Below are positions 1 through 9,157 of a DNA stretch of 64,000 nt, one piece after another. The position numbers were made by a program, and so were the translations under genes. The notes below the pieces were generated by a model. It had not been told where the DNA came from. It searched no databases and saw only the letters and a program-made list of their open reading frames with translations. How positions within the stretch are numbered: position 1 is the stretch's first letter; each line of letters starts with the position of its first letter. The stretch is from an uncultured Flavobacteriaceae bacterium (GTDB lineage Bacteria; Bacteroidota; Bacteroidia; Flavobacteriales; Flavobacteriaceae), in assembly GCA_947501845.1 (NCBI GenBank), contig CANMXP010000013.1, positions 62,001-126,000 of the forward strand. Direction: 5' to 3'.

Positions 1-722
1 TCTTTCATAAGTTCAGAATTCCTATCATGCATTTTATCTATATCTCCCATAGAATCCAAGAAAAATGCTTCTAGATATTCTGTTCTATCTGATCCCCAGG
101 CATGCACATGTGGATAGTATGCTTTTATATATTCATTCTTATTAATTATGGCTTCAAATCCTTCTTTTTTTAATGCCATAAATTCTTCCTGCGTACCATC
201 TTCTGGAAATGAAAAATGATTTTTTCTAACATAAGTTACCATATCCTTAGTTGGTTTTTCAGCCATGAACTTAACACCTGGTATAGTTGCATAAATTTCA
301 TCAGAATGCTCATGAGCATAATATGCGTTGCGTTTTTTAAAGAATGCTTCCCTATTGGTTTCATCAGGCCAAGCTTCTTTGATTAATTCGGCATTTCTAT
401 CTCCAAATTTCCCCATGTCTTCCCACGATGCAAATGTTTGCACATTAATAAGTTCTGTATTATCTGCTGTAAATAAATGCAAATAAGTAGATGCCCCCAT
501 AATAAATTCATTCTTCATGGTTACTTTGTCTAAAAACTCTTTTTCAATGGCTTTCCATGCTTCCATATCAAAATCCTCCATATCCATGTTCCAATGCATC
601 GTAGTTACTGCAATAAACTCAGGGCCTTTTGGAGCTTCTTCTTCCTGTGCAAAAAACGTGAATGGACTCAGCAATAATAACATTGCTAAAACAGCTGTAA
701 AAAATTGGTTGGTTGTTTTCAT
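1..722 (-). CDS. Secreted protein of unknown function, 3' end outside the window
   Basis: The gene starts with ATG at 722 and is still open at base 1, so about 240 residues are visible. The N-terminus is a typical Sec signal peptide with a hydrophobic stretch ending FTFFAQ near residue 26. The mature part contains two similar halves. Roughly residues 70-115 hold KNEFI, then a YLH segment, then DRNAELIKE; roughly residues 185-238 hold KNEYI, then a HVH segment, then DRNSELMKE. This looks like a tandem duplication of one domain of about 90-100 residues, possibly of ferredoxin-like type (inference). No enzyme motif is recognised. The protein is rich in Met, Trp and acidic residues. Confidence 0.85.
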   Translation of the reverse strand, partial: MKTTNQFFTAVLAMLLLLSPFTFFAQEEEAPKGPEFIAVTTMHWNMDMEDFDMEAWKAIEKEFLDKVTMKNEFIMGASTYLHLFTADNTELINVQTFASWEDMGKFGDRNAELIKEAWPDETNREAFFKKRNAYYAHEHSDEIYATIPGVKFMAEKPTKDMVTYVRKNHFSFPEDGTQEEFMALKKEGFEAIINKNEYIKAYYPHVHAWGSDRTEYLEAFFLDSMGDIDKMHDRNSELMK

Positions 723-988
723 AATCTGTAAAAATTTAAAGTTAATATATTTGAATTAGTCAATACAACTTTAAGATTATGGGGCTATAAAAAGATTTAG
801 GACAACCTATTATGCTCTACAAATAAAAAAATGGGGGAGTTGAGAATATCTAAATATACAACAAAAAAACGTGTGGTTAACATTAAGCTACATTTTATAT
901 AGTTGATAAGTTATTTTTTCTGCTTCATCAGCTCGTTGGAATGGCACCTAAGTTTACAGCAATAAAACTCTAATTTAGACTAATCATA

Positions 989-1858
989 TTATTCTAATTT
1001 CCATGTACGTACCCAGTCGTATTTAGTGGTTCGTTCTTCTATGGTTCCGCTTTCAACAAGGCCACCGTCTTTAGGAATGGGATTCCAACTATAAGTCTCT
1101 ATAGCCATATGCAGAAAGGCAGGGGTATCCCACTCTACTGTAGGATTCAATTTATACATAAACTTACCATCTAAATAACAAAGAATCTCAGTAGGCGATT
1201 TCCACCACGCTCCATACACATAATACCTCTCATGATTTTTTTCATCTAAATACACAGCGTCTTGGTCTCGTTCACTTTTTGGCTGGCAATCCGTTTTTCT
1301 ATGAATGGTATTGGAATGAAAGATACGATCCCAATCTTTAGCCCAATCTTGTGTTAATTCGGTTGTTCTACCAACACATTCTTGAATGTCCAGCTCTTCT
1401 TTTTTTTCACAATTGTATTTAGACATTAACCAAAAAGTAGATGACATAACCGTTTTATTCGCTTTCATTTTACACTCAAAATACCAACCAACATTTCCTG
1501 GTTTTAATGCCCTTACAATACCGCCTTGGTGTGTAAACGCTTTATCATTTTTCTTAACTACAGAATCTAATTTACCAACCGTTACTTGCAACTTACCATC
1601 TTCCACCCTAACATTACTTGCTTTAAAAAGACCAGGAGGCCTTCCTATCCATTTCCAGTCATTTCCAACAGGTTCCTTTTGCCATTTCGACACATTTAAT
1701 TCATTTCCTTCAAACTCATCAGATAAATAATCGACTTTTACCCATTTTTTATTTTTTGGTTTTGGGTCTTGATTGTCCTGAAATGTAGGCATTTCATTTT
1801 TGCAAGATATAATGGATAAAAAGGCAGTTGCCAATACAATTTGGGGGCGTATTTTCAT
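989..1858 (-). CDS. GH16 family glycoside hydrolase lipoprotein (agarase/porphyranase-like)
   Basis: The product is a 289-residue putative exported lipoprotein. The signal peptide ends in the lipobox SIISC, with Cys19 as the lipidated residue. The GH16 active-site motif E-x-D-x-x-E is present as ELDIQE: Glu155 is the expected nucleophile, Asp157 the helper and Glu160 the acid/base. A GRPPGLF segment at residues 72-78 and the Trp-rich strands fit the agarase/porphyranase branch better than laminarinases, but substrate cannot be fixed from sequence alone. It probably cleaves a red-algal galactan at the cell surface. No SusC/SusD pair or sulfatase lies in the visible neighbourhood, so it is not inside an obvious polysaccharide utilization locus here. 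Confidence 0.88.
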   Translation of the reverse strand: MKIRPQIVLATAFLSIISCKNEMPTFQDNQDPKPKNKKWVKVDYLSDEFEGNELNVSKWQKEPVGNDWKWIGRPPGLFKASNVRVEDGKLQVTVGKLDSVVKKNDKAFTHQGGIVRALKPGNVGWYFECKMKANKTVMSSTFWLMSKYNCEKKEELDIQECVGRTTELTQDWAKDWDRIFHSNTIHRKTDCQPKSERDQDAVYLDEKNHERYYVYGAWWKSPTEILCYLDGKFMYKLNPTVEWDTPAFLHMAIETYSWNPIPKDGGLVESGTIEERTTKYDWVRTWKLE

Positions 1859-1979
1859 GGGTTTAAATTTGTTGACTTTTAATATTCGAAAGCTTTCTTT
1901 AATAACTAAAATAATCGCTCACTCTACCTGCGCGCTTAACAATAGTTTTTAATTATGTTAATTTATTTGGTTATTATTC

Positions 1980-2348
1980 TTAGATATTATTTAACTTTTC
2001 TCTTAACTTTTTAGGCATCCCTTTGACTACCATATCGTAAGAATGGTCTATTAATGTCTTAATTAATTGGGGCTGTAACTCGCCTTCATGAATATATAAA
2101 GTATTCCAGTGTTTTTTACTCATATGAAACCCAGGACGGATACTATTGTATTCTGCTCGAAGTTCTTCGGAATACTCTGGGTCTGCCTTTAAATTCACCG
2201 CTGCTTCACCTGCTTCCCAACGCTTTAACGAAGCCAATGCAAACATTTTTCCCAATACTTTAAAAACCAATGTTTCTTCATCAAAAGGAAATTCTTCTGT
2301 TGTACTTTTTTTACTTAAACAATATTCGCGAAGTTGGTCTATATGCAT
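1980..2348 (-). CDS. MmcQ/YjbR family protein
   Basis: This is a 122-residue soluble protein with the YjbR pattern: an N-terminal helix, the PFDEETLVFKVLGKMFAL segment, a NLKADPE strand, then RPGFHMSKKHWNT and a C-terminal helix ending in a Lys/Arg-rich tail. The family has a CyaY-like fold, is widespread, and has been called DNA-binding, but its role is not established. The length is normal for the family. It stands alone between the GH16 gene and the DUF4230 gene, with over 100 bp on each side, so it is probably transcribed singly. Confidence 0.85.
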   Translation of the reverse strand: MHIDQLREYCLSKKSTTEEFPFDEETLVFKVLGKMFALASLKRWEAGEAAVNLKADPEYSEELRAEYNSIRPGFHMSKKHWNTLYIHEGELQPQLIKTLIDHSYDMVVKGMPKKLREKLNNI

Positions 2349-2470
2349 ATTTTTACTTTTTGTTATTCAAGTGTTAGCGGTGTCTATTTGATGTGAGTTG
2401 CTATTGATAAAATAACCTGACTGTATTTAACATGTCCCCAAAAAAGACAAGTCCAGTAAAGCCCTAATCA

Positions 2471-3079
2471 TCATTGGAGTTTTTTAATAGGATTCTCTTC
2501 TATTTTTAATGCCGAATAATCTAATTTCCAACCTATTGTTTCTACAATAGTTTCCATTAACAAAATAGTTTCTAAAGCTTCTTTCTGAGCTATTTGAATG
2601 AGGCCACTTTCTGGTATTTTATCTTGAATATGGTGTTTAGCCTCCTTATGCAAATCGGTTAAATCGGTTGCTTCGAACTTATTAAATAAGCCATCCGATT
2701 TATCATAATAATTCAAATTAGTTTCAATTGAAAGCACCTCTGGTTGCGGAAAATACTGTAATAAAATTTTCTTCTTATCATTATCTGCTGTCAGTTTTAT
2801 TTTAGATAAATCGTACCCCACATGTGCCTTTGCATTTACAACTACTAAGGCTTTCTTTTTACTGGAAATCAGTTTCAAAAAACGCTCTTTAACATCTTCA
2901 TAATGATATATTTCGGCAAAATCGCCTTCAACTGTTATAAACTTACAAACCTTTTTTATCTTGTCTAAAAGCAATACCGATTGGGATTTTACCAATTGTT
3001 TTTTCTTTAATGACTTGAAGTAAGTAACAATTGCCAAAGTAAGCAAGATCCCTATTATAATTCCTAAAAATGCTTCCAT
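2471..3079 (-). CDS. DUF4230 domain-containing membrane-anchored protein
   Basis: The 202-residue protein has one N-terminal transmembrane helix (about residues 3-20, GIIIGILLTLAIVTYF) followed by a basic stretch. The rest is a soluble domain that matches DUF4230 by its features: VEGDFAEIYHYED, KKKALVVVNAKAHVGYDLS and a C-terminal amphipathic helix. Function of the family is unknown. Its ATG directly follows the stop codon of the cyclase-family gene upstream (TAG then ATG), so the two are co-transcribed and probably translationally coupled. The domain most likely faces the periplasm (inference from the single N-terminal helix). Confidence 0.82.
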   Translation of the reverse strand: MEAFLGIIIGILLTLAIVTYFKSLKKKQLVKSQSVLLLDKIKKVCKFITVEGDFAEIYHYEDVKERFLKLISSKKKALVVVNAKAHVGYDLSKIKLTADNDKKKILLQYFPQPEVLSIETNLNYYDKSDGLFNKFEATDLTDLHKEAKHHIQDKIPESGLIQIAQKEALETILLMETIVETIGWKLDYSALKIEENPIKKLQ

Positions 3080-3829
3080 CTAATCAATTATTTTATATAA
3101 AACTGGTTTACTGGGTGATGCATCATTTTCAAACGGTGCTATTTGAAGGTTTAAAAAATACGCACCATCTTCCACCGCATTTGGCACAAAAATAAACTCT
3201 GTTATGGTGGCGTCCAATCTTATTTTTTCTTTGGTATTCCAAAAAGCACTATGCGCCAATAATCTGCATTCATCCTTTTCCTTGTCTACACTAGGTAAAT
3301 CAATTAGTAGATGTTTCACGCCTTTTTCACGCAAATAAATAGCGGCATCTTCTAATAAATAAGGCGGATTTGTATGCGAGTATTGTGCAGTTAGTTTTTC
3401 TTTGGTATTAGGAATCGTTCTTATAACAATGGCATCTCTTTTTTTATTCCCAATAGCAAATTGTAATTGCTTTTTAGAAATCACAAAATCACCATTTAGT
3501 TTTTCTGGAGCTACCGTTATGACCTCGGCCAAAAAGAAAAAACGCTTTAAATTCTCGTTTATTGAGTGCACTTTTTTTGTGATATGCCCCACACATTCGG
3601 TATGGGTGCCATGAGCATGTGGATTAAACGAAATATTATTAAAGTTTACACAGGCACCGTCTGCTACACTAATAGTCATCTCACCGTCTTTAGCAGGAGC
3701 AATTGTTGGCGTATCGATATACCATGCACTAACATTATTTTTTGATGCACTAATTGGTATTGAAATATCAATAGGTAACGACAAATCTATTTGAAGTTTT
3801 TTTGAATTATACTGAATGGTTGCTAGCAT
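3080..3829 (-). CDS. Cyclase family (kynurenine formamidase-like) metal hydrolase
   Basis: The 249-residue protein belongs to the cyclase/KynB superfamily of metal-dependent hydrolases. The metal-binding segment is visible as HAHGTHTECVGH at residues 71-82: His71/His73, His76, Glu78 and His82 are the candidate ligands, with Glu where classical KynB has Asp. C-terminal strands with HLLIDLPSVD and LLAHSAFW also fit. There is no signal peptide, so it is cytosolic. It heads a two-gene unit with the DUF4230 gene. No tryptophan-degradation gene is nearby, so kynurenine formamidase activity should not be assumed. Confidence 0.82.
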   Translation of the reverse strand: MLATIQYNSKKLQIDLSLPIDISIPISASKNNVSAWYIDTPTIAPAKDGEMTISVADGACVNFNNISFNPHAHGTHTECVGHITKKVHSINENLKRFFFLAEVITVAPEKLNGDFVISKKQLQFAIGNKKRDAIVIRTIPNTKEKLTAQYSHTNPPYLLEDAAIYLREKGVKHLLIDLPSVDKEKDECRLLAHSAFWNTKEKIRLDATITEFIFVPNAVEDGAYFLNLQIAPFENDASPSKPVLYKIID

Positions 3830-3967
3830 TTATGCTGAATTTGCTTAAGGAACTCTTAAATTACATCTATAATTCCAAATATAAGTTTTTTAATACTGTT
3901 TTTCGTCTTTAAAAACTTAGAAATATTAATGGCATTTTACAGCATTTCAATTTGAAAGATTTTGAAA

Positions 3968-5122
3968 TTAATTAAGAATAAAAAGCTCTGAAGCAATACC
4001 ATCAACCAAAAATTTACCCTTTTGTGTTGTTTTTAATATCTCTAAACGGTTTCGGTTCTCATCAAGGTCACTAGAAACAACAAGCATACCATCTTTTATA
4101 AATTTTTCGGATGTCGCTTTTAACTGCTTAAGAAAACGATCTCCAAACTCGCTTTTTATTTTATTTATGGACACCCCCCAGACTGTTCTTAAACCTGTCA
4201 TAACATACTCATTATACTTATCTTCCTTAGAAAGCATTTCTATTGTATTTGGGAGTTTATTACTTTGAATAGATTGTATGTATTTTGAGTTATTCGACAC
4301 ATTCCAGCTACGTTGGTTTTCATTAAACGAATGCGCAGAGGGACCAACACCTATATAAGGCTTCCCTTGCCAATAGCTTGTATTGTGTTTTGAAAAATAA
4401 TGCGGTTTTCCAAAATTTGAAATTTCGTAATGCACAAAGCCCTGTGCTTTGGTTTTATCAATTAAATGATTGAAATGCTCCAGAGCTAACGTTTCATCAA
4501 TTGGCGGGTAGTCTCCTTTTTTTATAAAAGTATCAAGTGCCGTTTTAGACTCAACAGTTAGTGCATAACTAGATATGTGATTAACCCCATAACCAAATGC
4601 TATTTCAAGGTTTTCATTCCATTTTTTCAGGCTCATGTTGGGAATACCATAAATAAGATCGATGGTTATATTATCGAAATACTGCGTTGCAAGTTGCAAA
4701 CATGCCTTAGCTTCTTCAGAATTGTGAGCGCGGTTCATACTTTTTAAATCATCTTCAAAAAAAGACTGAATACCTATGCTTAAACGGTTTATTGGGCTTC
4801 TGGACAATTGGACAATTAAATCATTTGATAAATCGTCTGGATTTGCTTCCAAAGTAATTTCGGGGTTATCGATTACCGAATAGTTTTTGTAAACCGAATC
4901 TATTAACAATTGTAATTCATCGTTAGTCAATAAGCTAGGCGTACCGCCTCCAAAATAAATGGTTTCGATAGTTTGACCATCAAGCTCAGTGCTTCTAAGT
5001 TTCAACTCTTTTACTAAAGCCCGAATGAGTTCATCTTTCTTTTTTAGAGACGTGGAAAAGTGAAAATCGCAATAATAGCATGCTTGTTTGCAAAATGGTA
5101 TGTGGATGTAGATGCCTGACAT
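3968..5122 (-). CDS. hemW: Radical SAM haem chaperone HemW
   Basis: The 384-residue protein starts MSGIYIHIPF and carries the radical-SAM cluster motif as Cys11, Cys15 and Cys18 (CKQACYYC), followed by the HemW-type Phe. The GGGTPSLL segment near residue 60 binds SAM. GVGPSAHSF and the C-terminal winged-helix-like domain are typical of HemW, which was long annotated as oxygen-independent coproporphyrinogen oxidase but now is known as a haem-trafficking protein. It lacks the extra motifs of HemN. A ten-copy heptamer repeat begins 28 bp before the start codon, which could influence its expression. Confidence 0.93.
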   Translation of the reverse strand: MSGIYIHIPFCKQACYYCDFHFSTSLKKKDELIRALVKELKLRSTELDGQTIETIYFGGGTPSLLTNDELQLLIDSVYKNYSVIDNPEITLEANPDDLSNDLIVQLSRSPINRLSIGIQSFFEDDLKSMNRAHNSEEAKACLQLATQYFDNITIDLIYGIPNMSLKKWNENLEIAFGYGVNHISSYALTVESKTALDTFIKKGDYPPIDETLALEHFNHLIDKTKAQGFVHYEISNFGKPHYFSKHNTSYWQGKPYIGVGPSAHSFNENQRSWNVSNNSKYIQSIQSNKLPNTIEMLSKEDKYNEYVMTGLRTVWGVSINKIKSEFGDRFLKQLKATSEKFIKDGMLVVSSDLDENRNRLEILKTTQKGKFLVDGIASELFILN

Positions 5123-5150
5123 TATTTAGTATTCGGTTTCTGTTTGTAAT

Positions 5151-5220
5151 ATTCAATGTTCAGTATTCAGTATTCAGTATTCAGTGTTCAGTGTTCGGTG
5201 TTCGGTGTTCAGTGTTCGGT
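5151..5220. repeat. Ten-copy 7-bp tandem repeat upstream of hemW
   Basis: Ten uninterrupted 7-bp units fill exactly 70 bp. Read on the plus strand they are ATTCAAT, GTTCAGT, three ATTCAGT, GTTCAGT, two GTTCGGT, GTTCAGT and GTTCGGT. The units drift from the A-type to the G-type along the array. The array ends 28 bp upstream of the hemW start codon, so it lies in the hemW promoter or leader region. A 7-bp unit in a noncoding position changes spacing, not reading frame, if it slips. Confidence 0.95.
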
Positions 5221-5315
5221 GGTATTGATTAAACTAAAAGGTTTCGAATTATTATGACATTTTATAAAAACTGTAATTTCCAGCACTAATAGGTAACACT
5301 GTAAACTGATTACTA

Positions 5316-5867
5316 CTAACCTATTTTATTAGGGTTCTGCTTCACAAAGGCATCCCATCCCGTATAACTTTTGCCAACACTTACTTTTCCCGAATTGTAA
5401 AAATGACAAACTGCTGCCGCTAAGCCATCGGTAGCATCTAAGTTTTTAGGCAAGGTCTTTAAGCCCAGCATACTTTGTAACATTCTAGCAACTTGTTCTT
5501 TGCTGGCATTCCCGTTACCTGTTATTGCCATTTTAATCTTTTTAGGAAGATACTCGGTAATAGGAATTTCTCTGCTCAATCCTGCCGCCATGGCAACCCC
5601 TTGTGCTCTACCCAGCTTTAGCATACTTTGCACATTTTTTCCAAAAAAAGGCGCCTCAATTGCAATTTCGTCTGGATTGTGCGTATCAATAAGTTCAATA
5701 GTACGTTCAAAAATAAGTTTTAATTTTAAGTAATGGTCATCATATTTTTTTAAATCGAGTTCATTAAGCTGTAAAAAAGTCATCGTTTTTCCTACCACTT
5801 TTATAAGTCCGAAGCCCATAATAGTGGTACCAGGATCAATACCTAAAATAATTCTTTCTTTAGTCAT
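5316..5867 (-). CDS. ruvC: Crossover junction endodeoxyribonuclease RuvC
   Basis: RuvC resolves Holliday junctions. With the ATG at 5867 the protein has 183 residues, and all four metal-binding acidic residues are in place: Asp11 (GIDPGT), Glu71 (IEAPFFGKN), Asp144 and Asp147 ([12 protein letters not shown]). A GTG at 5891 would add eight residues, but it overlaps the upstream gene and the family normally begins a few residues before GIDPGT. The ATG lies one base after the stop of the upstream outer-membrane protein, so the two genes are probably coupled. RuvA and RuvB are not in the window. Confidence 0.95.
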   Translation of the reverse strand: MTKERIILGIDPGTTIMGFGLIKVVGKTMTFLQLNELDLKKYDDHYLKLKLIFERTIELIDTHNPDEIAIEAPFFGKNVQSMLKLGRAQGVAMAAGLSREIPITEYLPKKIKMAITGNGNASKEQVARMLQSMLGLKTLPKNLDATDGLAAAVCHFYNSGKVSVGKSYTGWDAFVKQNPNKIG

Positions 5868-5868
5868 T

Positions 5869-6504
5869 CTACTCACAATAATAACATCCACTAAGCGATA
5901 TAGAAGCTCCGACTGTTAGCGTTAAAAGGTTACCGTTAAAAGCTCCAAAGCCTTCAGATATAGGCTCAAAATCTTTTGCAAATCCATGTATGTACGAAAC
6001 ATCTGTATAAACAGAAAGTTTATCTGAAATTCCAAAATGTAATTCTACACCTGCCATAGCATTAAAAAACGATGTTTTGTTTTGAGTAAAATTCCCCAAA
6101 GGCTTCACCGAAGATAGGCCTGGGCCTGCATGTACAAACAGACCTTTATCTTGGGATAAGTTAAATATTCTGTTGAGATTATAAACGCCCTGCAAATTGA
6201 TACGGGAATAATTAAGTTTAAACATCTGTGCATCTTTTTTATTAGATATTCTGCTAAAGCTATAATCTAATTTTGTTCCAAATATAGGTTTAAACATATA
6301 TTGAACGCCTAAGTTTACTGTTGGAAAATTATAAGTCTTTCCTTCAAAACCATTTACAAATCCATTTTTTGACGGACTATTTAAGCCTAATGCAAATTGA
6401 GCTTTTATAGTACTGGTATCGCCTTGAGAAAATGATACAAAACAACTTAATACAAAAGCTATGGTGCAAAAGGTCTTTTTATAATTTTTTAAATTTGAGA
6501 TCAT
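5869..6504 (-). CDS. Outer-membrane beta-barrel protein (OmpA-barrel/porin family)
   Basis: The 211-residue protein has an N-terminal signal peptide ending near VSFSQG and alternating strands with aromatic girdles ([48 protein letters not shown]). This is the pattern of the small barrel that precedes OmpA domains in Bacteroidota, but here no OmpA C-terminal domain follows. It is therefore a stand-alone barrel. It sits directly upstream of ruvC (1-bp gap) and is divergent from the membrane protein at 6552. Its C-terminus, CYYCE, has two cysteines, which is unusual for a barrel end. Confidence 0.82.
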   Translation of the reverse strand: MISNLKNYKKTFCTIAFVLSCFVSFSQGDTSTIKAQFALGLNSPSKNGFVNGFEGKTYNFPTVNLGVQYMFKPIFGTKLDYSFSRISNKKDAQMFKLNYSRINLQGVYNLNRIFNLSQDKGLFVHAGPGLSSVKPLGNFTQNKTSFFNAMAGVELHFGISDKLSVYTDVSYIHGFAKDFEPISEGFGAFNGNLLTLTVGASISLSGCYYCE

Positions 6505-6551
6505 AATGTAATAATGATTTAATTTGCATTCTTAATCGGTATATTACTTAC

Positions 6552-7511
6552 ATGCTACCATACAAAACTAAACAATTCTTTTTTGGGCTTATTAAATTGA
6601 GTATTGTATGTGGTGCTTTTTACATTATATACCAAAAACTAATAAATAATCCAGAACTCGATTTTCATACTTTTATTACTTTTTTATTAAAAAAAGACAT
6701 TTTTTCACTCAAAAACACTCTTTTATTACTTTTTTTGACATTTTTCAATTGGTTTTTTGAAATTTTAAAATGGCAAACCTTAGTGACTCCCATAAAAAAA
6801 ATAAGCTTCAAAAATGCTTTCGAACAAAGTTTGGGAGCTTTAACAGCTTCACTATTTACACCTAATAGAATTGGTGAATATGGTGCTAAAGCTATTTATT
6901 ATACGTCCAATTATAGAAAGCGTATACTCTTAATTAATTTATTAGGAAATATGATGCAAATGTTCGCCACTGTTGTTTTTGGAGTTATCGGTCTTTGCTT
7001 ATTTATAGCTAGATATCCAATCAATATCAATTATTATAAATCTGTTCAATTTCTTTTAATAGGCCTGCTTGTTATTGTTTTGGTTGGCTTTGCTCTCCAA
7101 AAAACAAAATTCACTATCAAAGGATTTTCTTTAAAAAAAGTTAAACGTTTTATTTTAGATTTCCCTAAAAAATCTAGCATCATAGCCTTATTCCTGTCAA
7201 TATTTCGTTACCTTATTTTTTCGTTTCAGTTTTACCTTTTATTACAGTTTTTTAAGGTTGACATATCATATTTTAATGCAATGATCGTTATTACTTCCAT
7301 GTACTTATTGGCCTCGGTAATTCCTTCCATTTTTATATTCGATGTTATTATTAAAGGCAGTGTTGCTATCTACTTGTTTAGTATTATTGGTATTAACGAA
7401 ATTACTATTTTAAGTAGTATCACTATCATGTGGCTATTGAATTTTGTTTTACCAAGTATTTTTGGAAGCTACTATGTAATTCATTTTAATTTACCCAAAG
7501 ACACGCACTAA
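6552..7511 (+). CDS. Flippase-like (UPF0104/lysylphosphatidylglycerol synthase TM region) membrane protein
   Basis: This 319-residue polytopic protein has about eight hydrophobic segments and the family-typical FTPNRIGEYGAKA segment near residue 100, which corresponds to the conserved xNRxGExxR region of the UPF0104/AglD/MprF N-terminal fold. Members are thought to move or anchor polyprenyl- or lipid-linked substrates. Only 2 bp separate it from the glycosyltransferase downstream, so they form a two-gene unit. A joint role in making or exporting a glycolipid or surface glycan is an inference from that pairing. Confidence 0.82.
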   Translation: MLPYKTKQFFFGLIKLSIVCGAFYIIYQKLINNPELDFHTFITFLLKKDIFSLKNTLLLLFLTFFNWFFEILKWQTLVTPIKKISFKNAFEQSLGALTASLFTPNRIGEYGAKAIYYTSNYRKRILLINLLGNMMQMFATVVFGVIGLCLFIARYPININYYKSVQFLLIGLLVIVLVGFALQKTKFTIKGFSLKKVKRFILDFPKKSSIIALFLSIFRYLIFSFQFYLLLQFFKVDISYFNAMIVITSMYLLASVIPSIFIFDVIIKGSVAIYLFSIIGINEITILSSITIMWLLNFVLPSIFGSYYVIHFNLPKDTH

Positions 7512-7513
7512 TT

Positions 7514-8638
7514 ATGGTTTTAACAAGTATCATTATTACGATAAGCTATCTATTTTTAATAGGGTGTTTCGTTTTTGGCTTTGATAAGATTAAGCCATTC
7601 CAATTAGGTGATAACTCTTCAAAAACTGCATTCTCTGTCATTATTCCTTTTAGAAATGAAGCTGAAAATTTACCACGTCTATTAGCTTCTATTGATGAAT
7701 TAGAATATCCAAAGCATTTATTTGAAATTATTTTTGTTGATGATGCGTCTCACGATAGTTCTGTTGATATAATTACAAGATTTCTACCAAATACTCGAAA
7801 TGACATACAGGTCATTAAAAATAAACGAAGCACCCAGTCTCCAAAAAAAGATGCCATTACTACAGCAATCCATCATGCAAAAAACAAATGGATTATAACA
7901 ACTGATGCCGACTGTATCCTACCAAAATATTGGCTTGGTAGCTTTGATGAATGGATTCAAAAAACAAATGCAAAATGCATCGTTGCACCAATTACCTATA
8001 CATACGCTGCAAATTTTCTAGATCAATTTCAATTGCTAGATATTTTAAGCTTACAGGGCGCCACTATAGGTGGCTTTGGTATCAATAAGCCGTTTCTGTG
8101 CAATGGGGCTAATTTTGCATACGAAAAGACTCTATTTCAAGAATTAAACGGTTTTGAAGGCAATACGGATATTGCCAGTGGCGATGATATTTTCCTGCTT
8201 GAAAAAGTAGCTAAAGCGTATCCAGAACAACTCCATTATTTAAAATGTGAAAATGCCATAGTAAAAACACAAACACAACCATCATGGAAAGACCTAATAT
8301 CGCAACGCGTTCGTTGGGCTGCAAAAACAAGTGCTTATAATAATGGGTTTGGAAAATTAACGGGAGGTATTGTTTTACTTATGAACGGGTTAGTTATTTT
8401 AACATTATTGTTAGCCACCCTTGGTATTTTTAATTTTAAAATCTGGGTTTATATTGTAATAATAAAATTTAATATTGATTTCTTTCTAATCTATAAATCG
8501 GCTATTTTTTTTAATCAGAAAGCGGTGCTAAGAAGTTTTATTTTTGGTTTTATTATATATCCTTTTTTTAGTTTCTACGTCGCTTTCACATCGCTTTTTA
8601 AATCCTATAAGTGGAAAGGTAGGACGTTTAAAAAGTAG
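7514..8638 (+). CDS. Family 2 glycosyltransferase, membrane-anchored
   Basis: The 374-residue protein has an N-terminal transmembrane helix, a GT-A domain and two to three C-terminal helices. Visible GT2 motifs are SVIIPFRNEAENL, VDDASHDSS, the DxD equivalent TTDADC, the acceptor-site SGDDIFLL and the QxxRW-type SQRVRWA, which marks processive or synthase-like members. It probably transfers a sugar to a lipid or polysaccharide at the cytoplasmic face of the inner membrane. It is co-transcribed with the flippase-like gene immediately upstream and converges on the lipoprotein at 8640 with a 1-bp gap. Confidence 0.88.
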   Translation: MVLTSIIITISYLFLIGCFVFGFDKIKPFQLGDNSSKTAFSVIIPFRNEAENLPRLLASIDELEYPKHLFEIIFVDDASHDSSVDIITRFLPNTRNDIQVIKNKRSTQSPKKDAITTAIHHAKNKWIITTDADCILPKYWLGSFDEWIQKTNAKCIVAPITYTYAANFLDQFQLLDILSLQGATIGGFGINKPFLCNGANFAYEKTLFQELNGFEGNTDIASGDDIFLLEKVAKAYPEQLHYLKCENAIVKTQTQPSWKDLISQRVRWAAKTSAYNNGFGKLTGGIVLLMNGLVILTLLLATLGIFNFKIWVYIVIIKFNIDFFLIYKSAIFFNQKAVLRSFIFGFIIYPFFSFYVAFTSLFKSYKWKGRTFKK

Positions 8639-8639
8639 A

Positions 8640-9116
8640 TCAGTGCACACCAATAATAATTGGCAATTTAAATTCTGTTGTAACTTGTTGTCCGCGTTTT
8701 ATTGCTGGGAAAATTTTGGGCAAGGTATCTAAGCTATTAACCAACAAATCATTAATATTTGGTATTTCCTTAATAGTCAGGCTATCTACTTTAGCCTCTA
8801 GCAACGTTATTATACCAGTTCCAGATATTTGAAGCTTTAAATCTATGGTATCGTTAACATCTTGGGTCACAATAATAATCTCGTCTTTTAGGTATTCAAA
8901 TATATGACCTGTTAAAACATCTGTAAAGCACTGTTTCTTTTCTTGCTTGGTAGATAAAGAGTCACATGAAGAGAAGGATGGGTATTCATCAACATCGTTC
9001 CAATTAAAAGCTTGTAATTCTTCGTTTAATATGGCTTCAGAAGACGTTTTTTTCACATTAAAATACTCGCAAGAAGTAAGTAATATGATTACTAAAAAAG
9101 CACAAATCTGTTTCAT
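8640..9116 (-). CDS. Lipoprotein with a TonB C-terminal-like domain
   Basis: The 158-residue product has a lipobox LLTSC (Cys16) and is a candidate lipoprotein. Its C-terminal 100 residues resemble the periplasmic tail of the BlaR1-like protein at 10300-11694. Both have a P-x-F-x-x-C start, a KKQCF/KECF segment, a strand ending in an expected conserved hydrophobic turn, then LPKIFPAIKRGQQVTTEFKL here against LPKMIPGRHHGKEV there, and a final LPI(V/I) strand. That layout is the TonB C-terminal fold. It lies 41 bp downstream of the TPR gene of the BlaR1 operon, and probably belongs to the same unit. Function is unknown. Confidence 0.72.
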   Translation of the reverse strand: MKQICAFLVIILLTSCEYFNVKKTSSEAILNEELQAFNWNDVDEYPSFSSCDSLSTKQEKKQCFTDVLTGHIFEYLKDEIIIVTQDVNDTIDLKLQISGTGIITLLEAKVDSLTIKEIPNINDLLVNSLDTLPKIFPAIKRGQQVTTEFKLPIIIGVH

Positions 9117-9157
9117 GGACTACAACTGAAAACCGAAATGTACAATTTTTTTACATT

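Noticed and set aside
5151-5220. Possible CRISPR-like array because of the regular repeats
   Set aside because: Units are only 7 bp and directly joined, with no spacers. It is a microsatellite-like tandem repeat.
5868-5891. Longer RuvC start at a GTG (5891)
   Set aside because: It overlaps the upstream gene, and the family's N-terminus begins close to GIDPGT. The ATG at 5867 is one base after the upstream stop.
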